Assembly: GCF_014334015.1 (NCBI RefSeq)
Contig: NZ_CP060488.1
Location: 1,694,501-1,758,500 of the forward strand
Source: Bacteroides sp. M10
GTDB taxonomy: Bacteria > Bacteroidota > Bacteroidia > Bacteroidales > Bacteroidaceae
Length of the DNA: 64,000 bases
Direction of reading: 5' to 3'
The position numbers and the translations under genes were made by a program. Below, piece by piece: positions 54,224 through 63,650 of this stretch; position 1 is the first letter of the stretch; every line of letters begins with the position of its first letter. Under the pieces are notes generated by a model that saw nothing but the letters and a program-made list of their open reading frames with translations, had not been told where the DNA came from and made no database searches.

Positions 54224-57220
54224 ATGAGAAATATTTATTGTAGAACATGTACCTGTCTGTTAGGTATATTGCTGATGCTGTTTTCCGGCATCCAGGCAAG
54301 AGGAGCTTCCTGGGAAGTGCAGCAGGAACGTAAAATATCCGGTACGGTGATCGATGAAAAGGGGGAACCTGTCATCGGAGCTTCGGTGGTGGTTGTAGAG
54401 ACAAAGCAAGGTAGCATTACCAATATGGACGGTAAATTTCAGGTGAGTGCTCCGCAGAACGGACATTTAAAAATCTCTTATATCGGTTATGAAACACAAG
54501 AAGTGGCTATCAAGGACCGGCAATTACTAAAAATTGTGTTGAAAGAAGAATCCACTGCTTTGAATGAAGTGGTAGTGGTGGGGTATGGTACGATGAAACG
54601 GAAAGAAATGACTTCGGCTATTTCGCATGTCGGTGCGAAAGACCTGAATCAAATATCTAGTCTTGATGCTTCCATGTTGTTGCAGGGAAAGGTATCCAGT
54701 GTCTCTGTTTCCAATACGGCTTTGGCCGATCCGAATAGTACGGGAAGTATTCAGATTCGTGGTATATCATCACGTAATGCCGGATTGGGTCCGTTGATTG
54801 TTGTAGATGGAGTGCCGGGAGGTGATATGACGAATATTAATCCTGCGGATATTGAATCTATCGATGTGTTGAAGGATGGTGCTGCTTCCGCTATTTATGG
54901 TACACGGGGTAGTAACGGTGTTATCCTTGTTAATCTGAAAAAAGGAACCCGTGACGGAGAAGTGCATACTACTTACAGTGCTGCCGTCACTTTCAATAAA
55001 GCAAAGAAAGAGCTGGACATTATGAATGCGGAGGAATATCGTGCTTATCGTACGGTGTCTAATCCACTTTCCGATATGGGAGCCAGTACAGACTGGTTTG
55101 ATGCCGTTACCCGTTTGGGAGTGACACACATGCACACGTTAACCTTCTCCGGAGGTAATGCGAGGACCAATTATCGCGTAACAGCCGATTATCGTAAAGC
55201 GCAGGGAATCGACTTGCGTTCCGACCGTCGGGAATATGGTGCACGTGCCACCATCAGCCACACAACGAAAGATGGCCTGTTTACGTTCGCAGCCAATATG
55301 ACTCCCCGCGTCATCGACCGGAACAAGTCAGCCAGTGTGTATGGCAGCGTTATTAAGAATAATCCGACGATGCCGGTTTATGATTCCGAATCAGCTAATG
55401 GGTACTATCGTTTTCCGTCCGGAGGAGATAGCTCGAATATTGTTGAGCAATTGAACGAGGAAGAAAATGGTACGGAGATTAAATTGCTGGAATGGAATGC
55501 TACTGCTACCGTTAATTTGCTGCCGTTGTTTAATCCAACAAACCCGAATATGGTCTTGAAATCACAGGTTACTGTTTCACAGTATCAGGTGGATAAGTTC
55601 AACGGATGGTTCATACCATCTACTTACGGTCCTAATGTGAATTCGGGCGTTGCCGGAAAAGCGAGCCGAGACTTTGATAAAAACACCAATAACAATCTGG
55701 AATGGGTGACCAACTTCTCTACACGTATTAAGGATCACCAAATCCGTGCAATGGTAGGTTATAGTTATAATTACGGTGTAAGTTCGGGTATGGGAGCCGA
55801 AAACTGGGATTTCTCTTCCGACGGATTGACGTATAATAATCTGGGCTCCGGTCTGGAAGCAGCCAAAGAGGGAAAGACCATGATGAGTTCTTATAAGAAT
55901 GACCATAAGCTAATCAGTTTCTTCGGACGTGTCAATTATGACTGGAAAGAGCGCTATCTGTTTACTTTCTCTTTACGTCACGAGGGCTCTTCCCGTTTCG
56001 GTGAGAATCATAAATGGGGTAATTTCCCGGCTGTGTCTGTCGGCTGGCGTATTTCGGATGAGAAGTTTATGAAAGGATTTTCATGGATTGATGACTTGAA
56101 AGTGCGTTATGACTATGGTGTAACCGGTAATCAGGAAATAGGTAACTACCAGTCTTTGGCTACTTATAAGGCTTATGGCTGGTATCAGTATGGGGGCAAC
56201 AACTTCCATGTATGGGGGCCGAGTAAGAATGTCAATTCGGAACTTCGTTGGGAGAAGGGACACAACCAGAATATCGGTTTGGACTTCTCGCTTTTTAAAC
56301 ACAAGGTGACCGGTTCATTTAACTATTTTCACCGTAAGCAAAGCGACTTGCTCGGTAGCTATTCCGTATCGGTTCCACCTAATTTGTTCTCTACAATCTA
56401 TGCCAATGTAGGTACATTGCGCAATACCGGTTTCGAGCTTGATATAACTGTTAATGCTGTTCGGACAAAAGACTTTACTTATAGTTTCACATTAGTAGGT
56501 GCTACTAATAATAATAAGTTTGTCAGCTTCTCCAATGATGTGTACAAGGGACAGAAATATTACTCTACCTGTAATATGGCAAACCCCAATAATCCGGGAT
56601 ATTTGCAGCGGATTGAAGAGGGAGAGCGTATCGGTAACTACTTCACATACCGTTATGCGGGAGTGGATAAAAAGGGTGACTGGTTGATTTATGACAAGAA
56701 GGGAAATGTAATCCCTGTATCCCAAGGTACGGAAGAAGACAAAGCAGTGACCGGAAACGGTTTGCCGAAATTCACCGGTTCTATGACGCACAACTTCACT
56801 TATAAGAACTTCGATTTGACTGTTGCTCTCCGCGGTGCTGCCGGATTTGACATCTTTAACGTGCACGATTTCTATTTCGGATTACAGAGTATGAGTACCA
56901 ATCAGTTGACCACCGCTTATTCGAAGAATGCACATATTACAACAGGTAAGAATGTGATTACCGACTATTTCATCGAACCGGGTGATTACCTGAAGATAGA
57001 CAACATTACTTTAGGATATACGATGAACCTGAATAAGAAGTACATCGAAAAGATACGCCTGTTCGGTACAGCTAACAATCTTTATACGTTTACGAAATTT
57101 ACGGGTGTAGATCCTTCTACATACGAAGTGAATGGACTGACACCGGGTACTTTCGGAGGAGGATACAACTATTATCCATCTGCTTTCCAGTTTATTTTAG
57201 GTTTACAAGTAAGTTTTTAA
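54224..57220 (+). CDS. SusC-like TonB-dependent outer-membrane receptor (PUL2)
   Basis: 998 aa, the same length as the PUL1 SusC and very similar along the whole chain; long stretches of the C-terminal barrel are identical. Signal peptide MRNIYCRTCTCLLGILLMLF, CarboxypepD_reg-like domain KISGTVIDEKGEPVIGASVV, SusC box STALNEVVVVGYGTMKRKEM, plug INPADIESIDVLKDGAASAI, end GGGYNYYPSAFQFILGLQVS. Differences are scattered, for example around MSAENWNF/MGAENWDF. The frame is intact, but its SusD partner downstream has a nonsense codon and the operon head is disrupted by IS982, so function is doubtful unless the IS supplies a promoter. Confidence 0.95.
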   Translation: MRNIYCRTCTCLLGILLMLFSGIQARGASWEVQQERKISGTVIDEKGEPVIGASVVVVETKQGSITNMDGKFQVSAPQNGHLKISYIGYETQEVAIKDRQLLKIVLKEESTALNEVVVVGYGTMKRKEMTSAISHVGAKDLNQISSLDASMLLQGKVSSVSVSNTALADPNSTGSIQIRGISSRNAGLGPLIVVDGVPGGDMTNINPADIESIDVLKDGAASAIYGTRGSNGVILVNLKKGTRDGEVHTTYSAAVTFNKAKKELDIMNAEEYRAYRTVSNPLSDMGASTDWFDAVTRLGVTHMHTLTFSGGNARTNYRVTADYRKAQGIDLRSDRREYGARATISHTTKDGLFTFAANMTPRVIDRNKSASVYGSVIKNNPTMPVYDSESANGYYRFPSGGDSSNIVEQLNEEENGTEIKLLEWNATATVNLLPLFNPTNPNMVLKSQVTVSQYQVDKFNGWFIPSTYGPNVNSGVAGKASRDFDKNTNNNLEWVTNFSTRIKDHQIRAMVGYSYNYGVSSGMGAENWDFSSDGLTYNNLGSGLEAAKEGKTMMSSYKNDHKLISFFGRVNYDWKERYLFTFSLRHEGSSRFGENHKWGNFPAVSVGWRISDEKFMKGFSWIDDLKVRYDYGVTGNQEIGNYQSLATYKAYGWYQYGGNNFHVWGPSKNVNSELRWEKGHNQNIGLDFSLFKHKVTGSFNYFHRKQSDLLGSYSVSVPPNLFSTIYANVGTLRNTGFELDITVNAVRTKDFTYSFTLVGATNNNKFVSFSNDVYKGQKYYSTCNMANPNNPGYLQRIEEGERIGNYFTYRYAGVDKKGDWLIYDKKGNVIPVSQGTEEDKAVTGNGLPKFTGSMTHNFTYKNFDLTVALRGAAGFDIFNVHDFYFGLQSMSTNQLTTAYSKNAHITTGKNVITDYFIEPGDYLKIDNITLGYTMNLNKKYIEKIRLFGTANNLYTFTKFTGVDPSTYEVNGLTPGTFGGGYNYYPSAFQFILGLQVSF

Positions 57221-57233
57221 AAGAAAAACAATT

Positions 57234-59009
57234 ATGAGAATAACAAAATATATTATAGGATTGGGTATGATGGCAGGTACAGTGTTAGGCCTACCGTCTT
57301 GTACTGATCTGTCGGAAACGGTGTATGACCAGGTAATGTCCAAGAACTATTATAACACGAAACAGGATGTTATCAACGCTGTCTTCCGTCCTTTTGAACA
57401 CATGTACTGCTGTATCTGGATACGTCATGAGAATGAAGAACTACCGGCGGACCAACTGATTACTCCTACTCGTGGTACTTGGTGGTACGATGGAGGACTG
57501 TGGGAAATGTATCATCGTCATCAATATGATGATATCAATCAAGGGGACTGGTTGAGTGAATGGGACAACTTTTATGTAGGCATTGGTCAATGCAATATGG
57601 TATTGGATGACTTGGCACAGTTGAACCCGTCTAATTTTGGTTTAAGCGACAGTGAATTTGAAAGTTTTAAAGCGCAGCTGCGTTGTATGCGTGCCTGGGG
57701 GTATCTCCGTTTGTTGAATACACATCGCAACTGTATTCTAACAACCACATCGGATCAGGCAGTGAACGAACTACCGGAGAACCGGAAACAAGTTTCTCCG
57801 CAGGTGATGTTCGATTTCATCGAAAGTGAATTGAAAGACTACTGTCTGACAGCTTTACCCTCCAAGAGTGGACAATCCGGCAATGGCAGCCAGCAGGGAC
57901 AGTTTACCAAAGCTGCTGCGGCATCTTTATTGGTACGCCTCTATCTGAATGCAGAAGTATGGATCGGCCAGGCCAAATGGCAGGAATGTATCGATATGTG
58001 TAAACGTATCACTGGGGGAGAGTTCGGATATTATACGATTGCTGATAATTGGTATGAACCTTTCGATTGGAATAATGAAATGTGCAATGAGGTAATCTTT
58101 GGTTTCCCCGGTTCTTATGGACTGACCAGCTGGCATTTGCAAAATGACAGAAGAACGGTTTACGGCCGTGGTTTGCCTTATGGCAGTGCGTATTACCTGA
58201 AGATAGAAGGAAATGGTGAACGGAATCCAAAATATGCGCTTTCACCAAGTTATGACAACCAGTAACCACGAGAACTGTTTGATTATAGCTTGGGAATGGT
58301 TACCCGGAAGTTTGCTAAATATCAGGGAGATATACGATATAAGCAATATATAAACACGGGTAATAACACACGCGAAGGTATGTTCTTTCTTGAAGGTAAG
58401 ATTGCCAACTCTGCTGTCAGTGGAGGATATGCCAAGAATCCGGATAATCAATATGTGATTTATTTGCGTGACCAAGTCGGACGATTTGAGGGAAATGCAG
58501 AGTCTGGTTATATCTCTAATCCGGCTTATAAGGAATCCAAGTTAGGCAATGGTGATTTCAATTCAGGACTTTACTGTGTGAAGTATCCTTTCTATCCGTT
58601 TACCGGAGGTTATTATATCGAGTCTGACTACACGGAGATTCGTTTGGCCGAGATTATTTATTCGCAGGCTGAATGTCTTCTCCGTCTCGGACAAGCGGGT
58701 GAGGCCGGCAAGTTGCTGAACAGCGTGCGTAAACGCAACTACGAAAACTTTACAGCGAATATCGCTTATCAGCCGGAAGGTAACGTTGTGCTCGATCTGA
58801 AAGAAATGTTGGATGAGTGGGGACGGGAATTTCTGGCGGAAAGTCGTCGGCGTACAGATCTGATCCGCTTTGACAGGTATCAGGAAGCATGGTGGGATAA
58901 ATCACGGGATGCAGACGATCATTATGAGTTGTTCCCCTTGTCGCAGACGCAACTGGAACAGAATGAATTTCTGAAACAGAATCCCGGTTATCCGGATATT
59001 TCCCGGTGA
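57234..59009 (+). pseudogene. SusD-like lipoprotein with internal nonsense codon (PUL2)
   Basis: Paralog of the PUL1 SusD. Lipobox LGLPSCTDLSETVYD; TKQDVINAVFRPFEHMYCCI; QLRCMRAWGYLRLLNTHRN. At 58263-58265 the frame has TAA where PUL1 has Gln (context SPSYDNQ-stop-PRELFDY, PUL1 SYNNQQPRALFDY). The same frame then continues to the normal end (YTEIRLAEIIYSQAECLLRL, FLAESRRRTDLIRFDRYQEA, NPGYPDISR). One C-to-T change (CAA to TAA) explains it. The 343-residue product would lack the C-terminal SusD domain. A restart at Met 58296 would have no lipid anchor. Confidence 0.9.
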
Positions 59010-59064
59010 AATCGGTGAATTTGTGATTATTCTTATCTAATGTACAAGTTAAAAAAGAAAGAAA

Positions 59065-60516
59065 ATGAAAAATAGATTATTCATAATATCGAAACTATGT
59101 ATGCTGGCTTTCATGATTCTGTTGGCACAGGGATGCCAGGAAGATTATGAGATGATAGACCCGCCTATGATGACGGATTACGATGACGATCTGGACGAAG
59201 AAGTGATTATGCAGAAAGGATTGGAGAGTTACTTTGTGACTCAATTCGGTGAAGGTGAGATGGATGGCAGCTCTTGGGAACAGGCGCTGGATGCGGCTGG
59301 CTTTCGTAAGTTGTTGAGCGGTTCAATCGATCTCTCCAAGAGTACGATTTATATGAGTCAGGGAAAATATATAATGTCCGAAGAGAGTGGGCTTGGTGTA
59401 ATCGTTCGCAAGGATGTCAAAGCGATTAAGGGCGGATATAGCCAGTTTAGTGAAGGAACGGATGTTTCGGCACGTGATATAGATGCGTATGTGACAGTCA
59501 TCAGTGGTGATGTGAACGGAAATAAGCAGGCGGATGCCGGTGATTGTGGTTTGTTGCTTGTCAAGAAGGGGCATATAGCTATTGAAGGGGTTACTTTTCA
59601 GTATGGATATGTATCTGAAGCAGATGCCAGTGCTACCGAATGTGGTAGTGGAATTTATGTGAGTGGCAGTGCCAGTGATACTTCTATTGAGTTGACCGAT
59701 TGCGTGATTAGAGATTGTAAGTCGGGAGTAACGACTTCTGCCAAGCAGGGTGGCCCGGCTGTTTTTGTCTTGTCGGGACAGGTACAATTGAATAAGGTAA
59801 GCTTGTTGGACAATACGGCTGCAGGTCGTGGAGGAGCTGTTCGTTGTAGTAGCAAGACGGCGGTGGTATTTATGAATGGCTGTCTGCTGAAAGGTAATTC
59901 TCATAACGGTTCGTGGGGAAATGGTATTCAGATGTCGGAAGGACATATTTGTATAAACAATACCACGCTGATAGAGAATATGGGGACAGGTGCCGCCTTG
60001 AACGGAGGAGGTAGCATACTGCTGACTAATAACACAATCATTGGAAATGCGAATGATAGTCATGGGGCTGTACGCTGTGAGACGGGAGTTGGCGGTGATA
60101 CGAAGTTTATTAATAATCTGTTGATTTCTGAAAATCCTTCGGCTCCGAGTTTTAATCTGAATGGTAGTAACTTTGAGGCTTTCTCGAAGGGATATAATGT
60201 GTATCAGCGTGTGACGGGAATAACGATGAGTGCATCCGATACGGCTTATCCTAATCAGGTGAACGGTGCGCTGAATGAGGAGGGAGTGTATGTGTGGGAT
60301 CTCAATCAGATTGGTTCGGTAAAAGGATATGCTACCAGACAGGCGGTGATAGAAGTTGCGAAAAGCTTTAACCCGGTGGCTTCGCCTATTACTAATTTGG
60401 GAGAAGTGTTTGTGGAATGGATCGGTGAAGATGCTTTCGGAATAGACCAGCGGGGAGTGACTCGTAATGTGAATAAGATGCAGGCCGGTGCTTATGATGC
60501 TGTTCTGACCAATTAA
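59065..60516 (+). CDS. Right-handed beta-helix surface lipoprotein (PUL2)
   Basis: 483 aa. Lipobox LAQGCQEDYEMIDP. Same order as in PUL1: acidic linker MTDYDDDLDEEVIMQKG, GEMDGSSWEQALDAAGFRKL, beta-helix rungs (IEGVTFQYGYVSEAD, ELTDCVIRDCKSGV, FMNGCLLKGNSHNGSWG, CINNTTLIENMGTGAALNG) and tail EDAFGIDQRGVTRNVNKMQ then AGAYDAVLTN. It is more divergent from its PUL1 counterpart in the middle rungs than at the ends, as expected if the exposed helix face is under different selection. It starts 55 bp after the susD stop. Confidence 0.83.
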   Translation: MKNRLFIISKLCMLAFMILLAQGCQEDYEMIDPPMMTDYDDDLDEEVIMQKGLESYFVTQFGEGEMDGSSWEQALDAAGFRKLLSGSIDLSKSTIYMSQGKYIMSEESGLGVIVRKDVKAIKGGYSQFSEGTDVSARDIDAYVTVISGDVNGNKQADAGDCGLLLVKKGHIAIEGVTFQYGYVSEADASATECGSGIYVSGSASDTSIELTDCVIRDCKSGVTTSAKQGGPAVFVLSGQVQLNKVSLLDNTAAGRGGAVRCSSKTAVVFMNGCLLKGNSHNGSWGNGIQMSEGHICINNTTLIENMGTGAALNGGGSILLTNNTIIGNANDSHGAVRCETGVGGDTKFINNLLISENPSAPSFNLNGSNFEAFSKGYNVYQRVTGITMSASDTAYPNQVNGALNEEGVYVWDLNQIGSVKGYATRQAVIEVAKSFNPVASPITNLGEVFVEWIGEDAFGIDQRGVTRNVNKMQAGAYDAVLTN

Positions 60517-60535
60517 ACCCTAAAACGACTGTAAC

Positions 60536-61429
60536 ATGAAGAAGATATTTTATATAATAGCCTTGGGCGTCGGACTAGCCGGATGCTCAAATAATGAGGA
60601 TGAATTATTGTCAACGGGTAGTTTCCCAGAAGACCATGTAATCCGTATCATTACAGAAGTAAATGAACCTTTGTCGCGTGCAGGGTATGATGCAACGAAT
60701 CTGGAACGTTTCGGATTGATGATCCGGAATAGCGAGAATGCTGCTTATAACTATCATAAACAAATGGTTGGTTCCGGAAGTGCCTGGAGTACGTCCGACG
60801 GTCAGCAGATGCTTTGGGATGCGGAAAGAACGCCGGTGACGATGATAGCGTATGCGCCTTATATGAATGAAGCCGCTCCGGATGCCTCTTTGGCAGTCAA
60901 TGCTCTTACCAATCAGGCTACTGAAGAGAACGTGAAGTCTTCCGATTTTTTGTTAATGAAAGCAACAGTCGACCCGGAGCAGGATTTAACTGCGGATGGA
61001 AAGCTGAAAATCTCTTTGAGTCATGCCATGAGCAAGCTGATTATAAAAATCACAGTCAATGGAACGGCAGATGCTGCAATGAATAAGTTAGGGGATATGT
61101 CTATCAATGGGGCTGTTGTTAATGGCATTTGTGATTTGTCGGCAACGGTTCCGATGGTTGTTCCTGCGCCAGATGCGGTGGTCGCTACTGTGGCTCCCTA
61201 TAAAGGGGTGGAGTCTTGCGAATGTATTCTGCCTCCGCAAAAAATAGCAGAGGGCTTCTCTGTGAACTTCAGCTATGACGGAAAACTGTATATCTGGACT
61301 GCAAAGGAAGCCATTGAATTGGAAAAAGGAGTGGAACATACTTTGACTCTGAATGTAAACACAACTGTCCGATTGGCTGGTAAGATGGCCAGAAATTGGG
61401 CAACCGGACAACTTATCAACCGGAATTAA
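60536..61429 (+). CDS. Fimbrillin-family lipoprotein (PUL2)
   Basis: 297 aa. Signal MKKIFYIIALGVGLAGCSNN with lipobox LAGC. Fimbrillin-like body: HVIRIITEVNEPLSRAGYDA, WDAERTPVTMIAYAPYMNEA, LKISLSHAMSKLIIKITVNG, SYDGKLYIWTAKEAIELEKG. Roughly two thirds of residues match the PUL1 copy by eye. It begins 19 bp after the beta-helix gene. A GGAGGAG ribosome site precedes the following gene, so the three surface-protein genes stay coupled. Confidence 0.82.
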   Translation: MKKIFYIIALGVGLAGCSNNEDELLSTGSFPEDHVIRIITEVNEPLSRAGYDATNLERFGLMIRNSENAAYNYHKQMVGSGSAWSTSDGQQMLWDAERTPVTMIAYAPYMNEAAPDASLAVNALTNQATEENVKSSDFLLMKATVDPEQDLTADGKLKISLSHAMSKLIIKITVNGTADAAMNKLGDMSINGAVVNGICDLSATVPMVVPAPDAVVATVAPYKGVESCECILPPQKIAEGFSVNFSYDGKLYIWTAKEAIELEKGVEHTLTLNVNTTVRLAGKMARNWATGQLINRN

Positions 61430-61447
61430 AGAAGGAGGAGATAAACT

Positions 61448-63598
61448 ATGAAGATTACAAAACTGATATTGGCTGCCTATTTGTTGATGGGTATGGCGGC
61501 TTGTGATACGGATAAGGATATAGCTGTGTACAGTGAAGATTCCGGTGCTATTCAGATTGAAGCTGCTATTAATACCGTCTTTACACGTAGTAATCCCGGT
61601 GCAACGGGAGATCAGCAGAAACAATTTAATGAGGGTGATGAAATTCAGTTAAGTTGTGAGGATGGATATCTGAATTATGTACTTTCGGAAGGAAAATGGG
61701 TGCCGACTGATAATTATTATTTAAGATGGGGGGAGGAACCGGTAACTTATTCGGCTTTCTATCCGGTAGTGAACGGAGCCAGTACGGCTAATTTTACACT
61801 TCCCACAAACCAGCAACGTTTGGAAAACCTGGCTAAGGCCGATTATATGACGTGTACCGTAGAGAATGCAATAGACGACGGATCCCGTATTCTTCGTTTG
61901 GGTATGAACCGGAAAATGGCAAAAGTGATTATGACGCTTGCAGATGTAGGCGGACAAGCTAAGGTTCAGGGAGTAAAGATTGGTTCCTATCAGGGATATA
62001 CAAACGGGGAAGTGGTATCGGGTACTTCTTTAATATCCCCTTTCATTACAGTTCCCGAAGGTGGTAAGGCAGGACAGGATGGTTGTACGTATACTGCCAT
62101 TGTGGCTCCCGGAAAAGCCGGGACAACTGCTACCTTTGTTTCCTTAAACTATTTGGGCGAAGATCTGGTGCTGCCCGGTATACCGGAACTGAAATCTGGA
62201 AAGTGTTATGAATTCACATTAAAAGTGGAAGGCTCGATCATAACTATCAGTGAACCGATTGTTTCTCCGTGGGATAGCGGTACTTTGCCGGGCGGAGATG
62301 CGGAAGAACTGCAACTGGCCGCTTACTATGTGAAAGAGCAACCTGCCGGAAATGCAACCGGTATGGATTGGGATAATGCAATGGGAGTAGATGCATTACG
62401 CAACTTATTGCAAACGAATAGTAACAGTGAAATTTCCAATGCTAATGCAGCCAAACTAGATGGTAAAAAGATTTATGTAGCTGCGGGCTCTTATGAGATT
62501 GCGAAAGAAAACTCCGGAGTGAAGATGGAATATAGCGGTTATAGTAAGCAAGTGGAAATAACGATTGAAGGCGGATATAATCCTTTAAGCACGGGAACGG
62601 ATTTAACGAAACGTGACGTTGCTAAATACACGACTGCTTTCGTCAGAAATACCAGTAGTGGAGCATCTGCGACGTCCAACTCTTTATTAGTATTGGGTAA
62701 TCAGACAAATATTATTTTCGATGGCTGTACTTTCAATGGACAATATGGATTGAGTGATGCAGGAAGTGTTCGTGCCGTGTTTGTTGCGGCAGGTGGAGGT
62801 GACGCAACCCTGCAACTGAATAATTGTGTCATAAAGAATTTCAATCGCGGAAGCGATGGTGGAAGCGATGGTGGAGCAGCCGTTAAAGTATCAAAAGGAA
62901 GAGTCTTGTTAAATCAGGTGGAGATGGTGAGCAATAAAGCGACAGGGCGTGGAGGAGCCATCACTACTACCGCAGCAAACAGCTTCCTGTTTATGAATAA
63001 TTGCTTGTTGCATGAGAATTATGCACCAACCGCTTGGGGAACTAGTATTCATGCCGGAAATGGATATGTCTGCATGAATAATGTAACTGTACTTGGCACG
63101 GCAGCTACAGGAGGAAATAGTATCACTGTCAACGGAGATGCCTACTTTATGCTTGCCAATACTACGATTGTTGGAAATTCGGGCAATCCGAATGGTGTCT
63201 TCCGTGCAGGGAAAAATGCTTCTCTTGTGGTCAACTCTTTATTTGCCAAAGGAGCCGGAAACAGAACTATTTATGCAGGTAATATCACTTCCGGTGGATA
63301 CAATGTATATCAGGCGGCAGATGCCGGTTGGGGAGCAGTTGCTACGGATACGGATTATTCATCTCAAACTCTTCCTGCTGCTACTTTAACGGATGGCGTT
63401 TATCAATGGACTGTGACCGGTGTTATTGACGAATTTGCAACCAGGCAGGCTGTGATTAATGCAGTGAAATCCTTTGATGCAACTGTGGGACAGCAATTTG
63501 TAGACTGGGTTGGTGAAGCCGGCTTTGGAGTAGACCAGCGTGGAGCAACCCGTAATGTCAACAAGATGCAGGCTGGTGCTTATGATGCAGGGTTGTAA
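61448..63598 (+). CDS. Lipoprotein: fimbrillin-like N-terminus fused to beta-helix (PUL2)
   Basis: 716 aa. Lipobox LMGMAACDTDKDIAVY. Fimbrillin-like part (FTRSNPGATGDQQKQFNEGD, YYLRWGEEPVTYSAFYPVVN, KVIMTLADVGGQAKVQGVKI), linker GNATGMDWDNAMGVDALRNL, then beta-helix (IIFDGCTFNGQYGLSDAG, QLNNCVIKNFNRGSDGGSDG, FMNNCLLHENYAPTAWGTS) and the tail GFGVDQRGATRNVNKMQAGA. The tail here matches the beta-helix-only neighbour (59065) better than the PUL1 fusion protein does, which hints at recombination between the two genes in PUL2. Surface presentation or ligand binding is the likely role. Confidence 0.82.
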   Translation: MKITKLILAAYLLMGMAACDTDKDIAVYSEDSGAIQIEAAINTVFTRSNPGATGDQQKQFNEGDEIQLSCEDGYLNYVLSEGKWVPTDNYYLRWGEEPVTYSAFYPVVNGASTANFTLPTNQQRLENLAKADYMTCTVENAIDDGSRILRLGMNRKMAKVIMTLADVGGQAKVQGVKIGSYQGYTNGEVVSGTSLISPFITVPEGGKAGQDGCTYTAIVAPGKAGTTATFVSLNYLGEDLVLPGIPELKSGKCYEFTLKVEGSIITISEPIVSPWDSGTLPGGDAEELQLAAYYVKEQPAGNATGMDWDNAMGVDALRNLLQTNSNSEISNANAAKLDGKKIYVAAGSYEIAKENSGVKMEYSGYSKQVEITIEGGYNPLSTGTDLTKRDVAKYTTAFVRNTSSGASATSNSLLVLGNQTNIIFDGCTFNGQYGLSDAGSVRAVFVAAGGGDATLQLNNCVIKNFNRGSDGGSDGGAAVKVSKGRVLLNQVEMVSNKATGRGGAITTTAANSFLFMNNCLLHENYAPTAWGTSIHAGNGYVCMNNVTVLGTAATGGNSITVNGDAYFMLANTTIVGNSGNPNGVFRAGKNASLVVNSLFAKGAGNRTIYAGNITSGGYNVYQAADAGWGAVATDTDYSSQTLPAATLTDGVYQWTVTGVIDEFATRQAVINAVKSFDATVGQQFVDWVGEAGFGVDQRGATRNVNKMQAGAYDAGL

Positions 63599-63650
63599 CT
63601 GTGGCCAAAATATAGTAGGTATTGAATGAAGTAAGAAGATTAAATAACAA

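Noticed and set aside
59323..60063. A 246-codon open frame on the minus strand
   Set aside because: Antisense to a beta-helix gene whose repeats (Gly/Asn/Thr codons) keep the complementary frame free of stops. Ser/Thr/Arg-rich product, no start signals.
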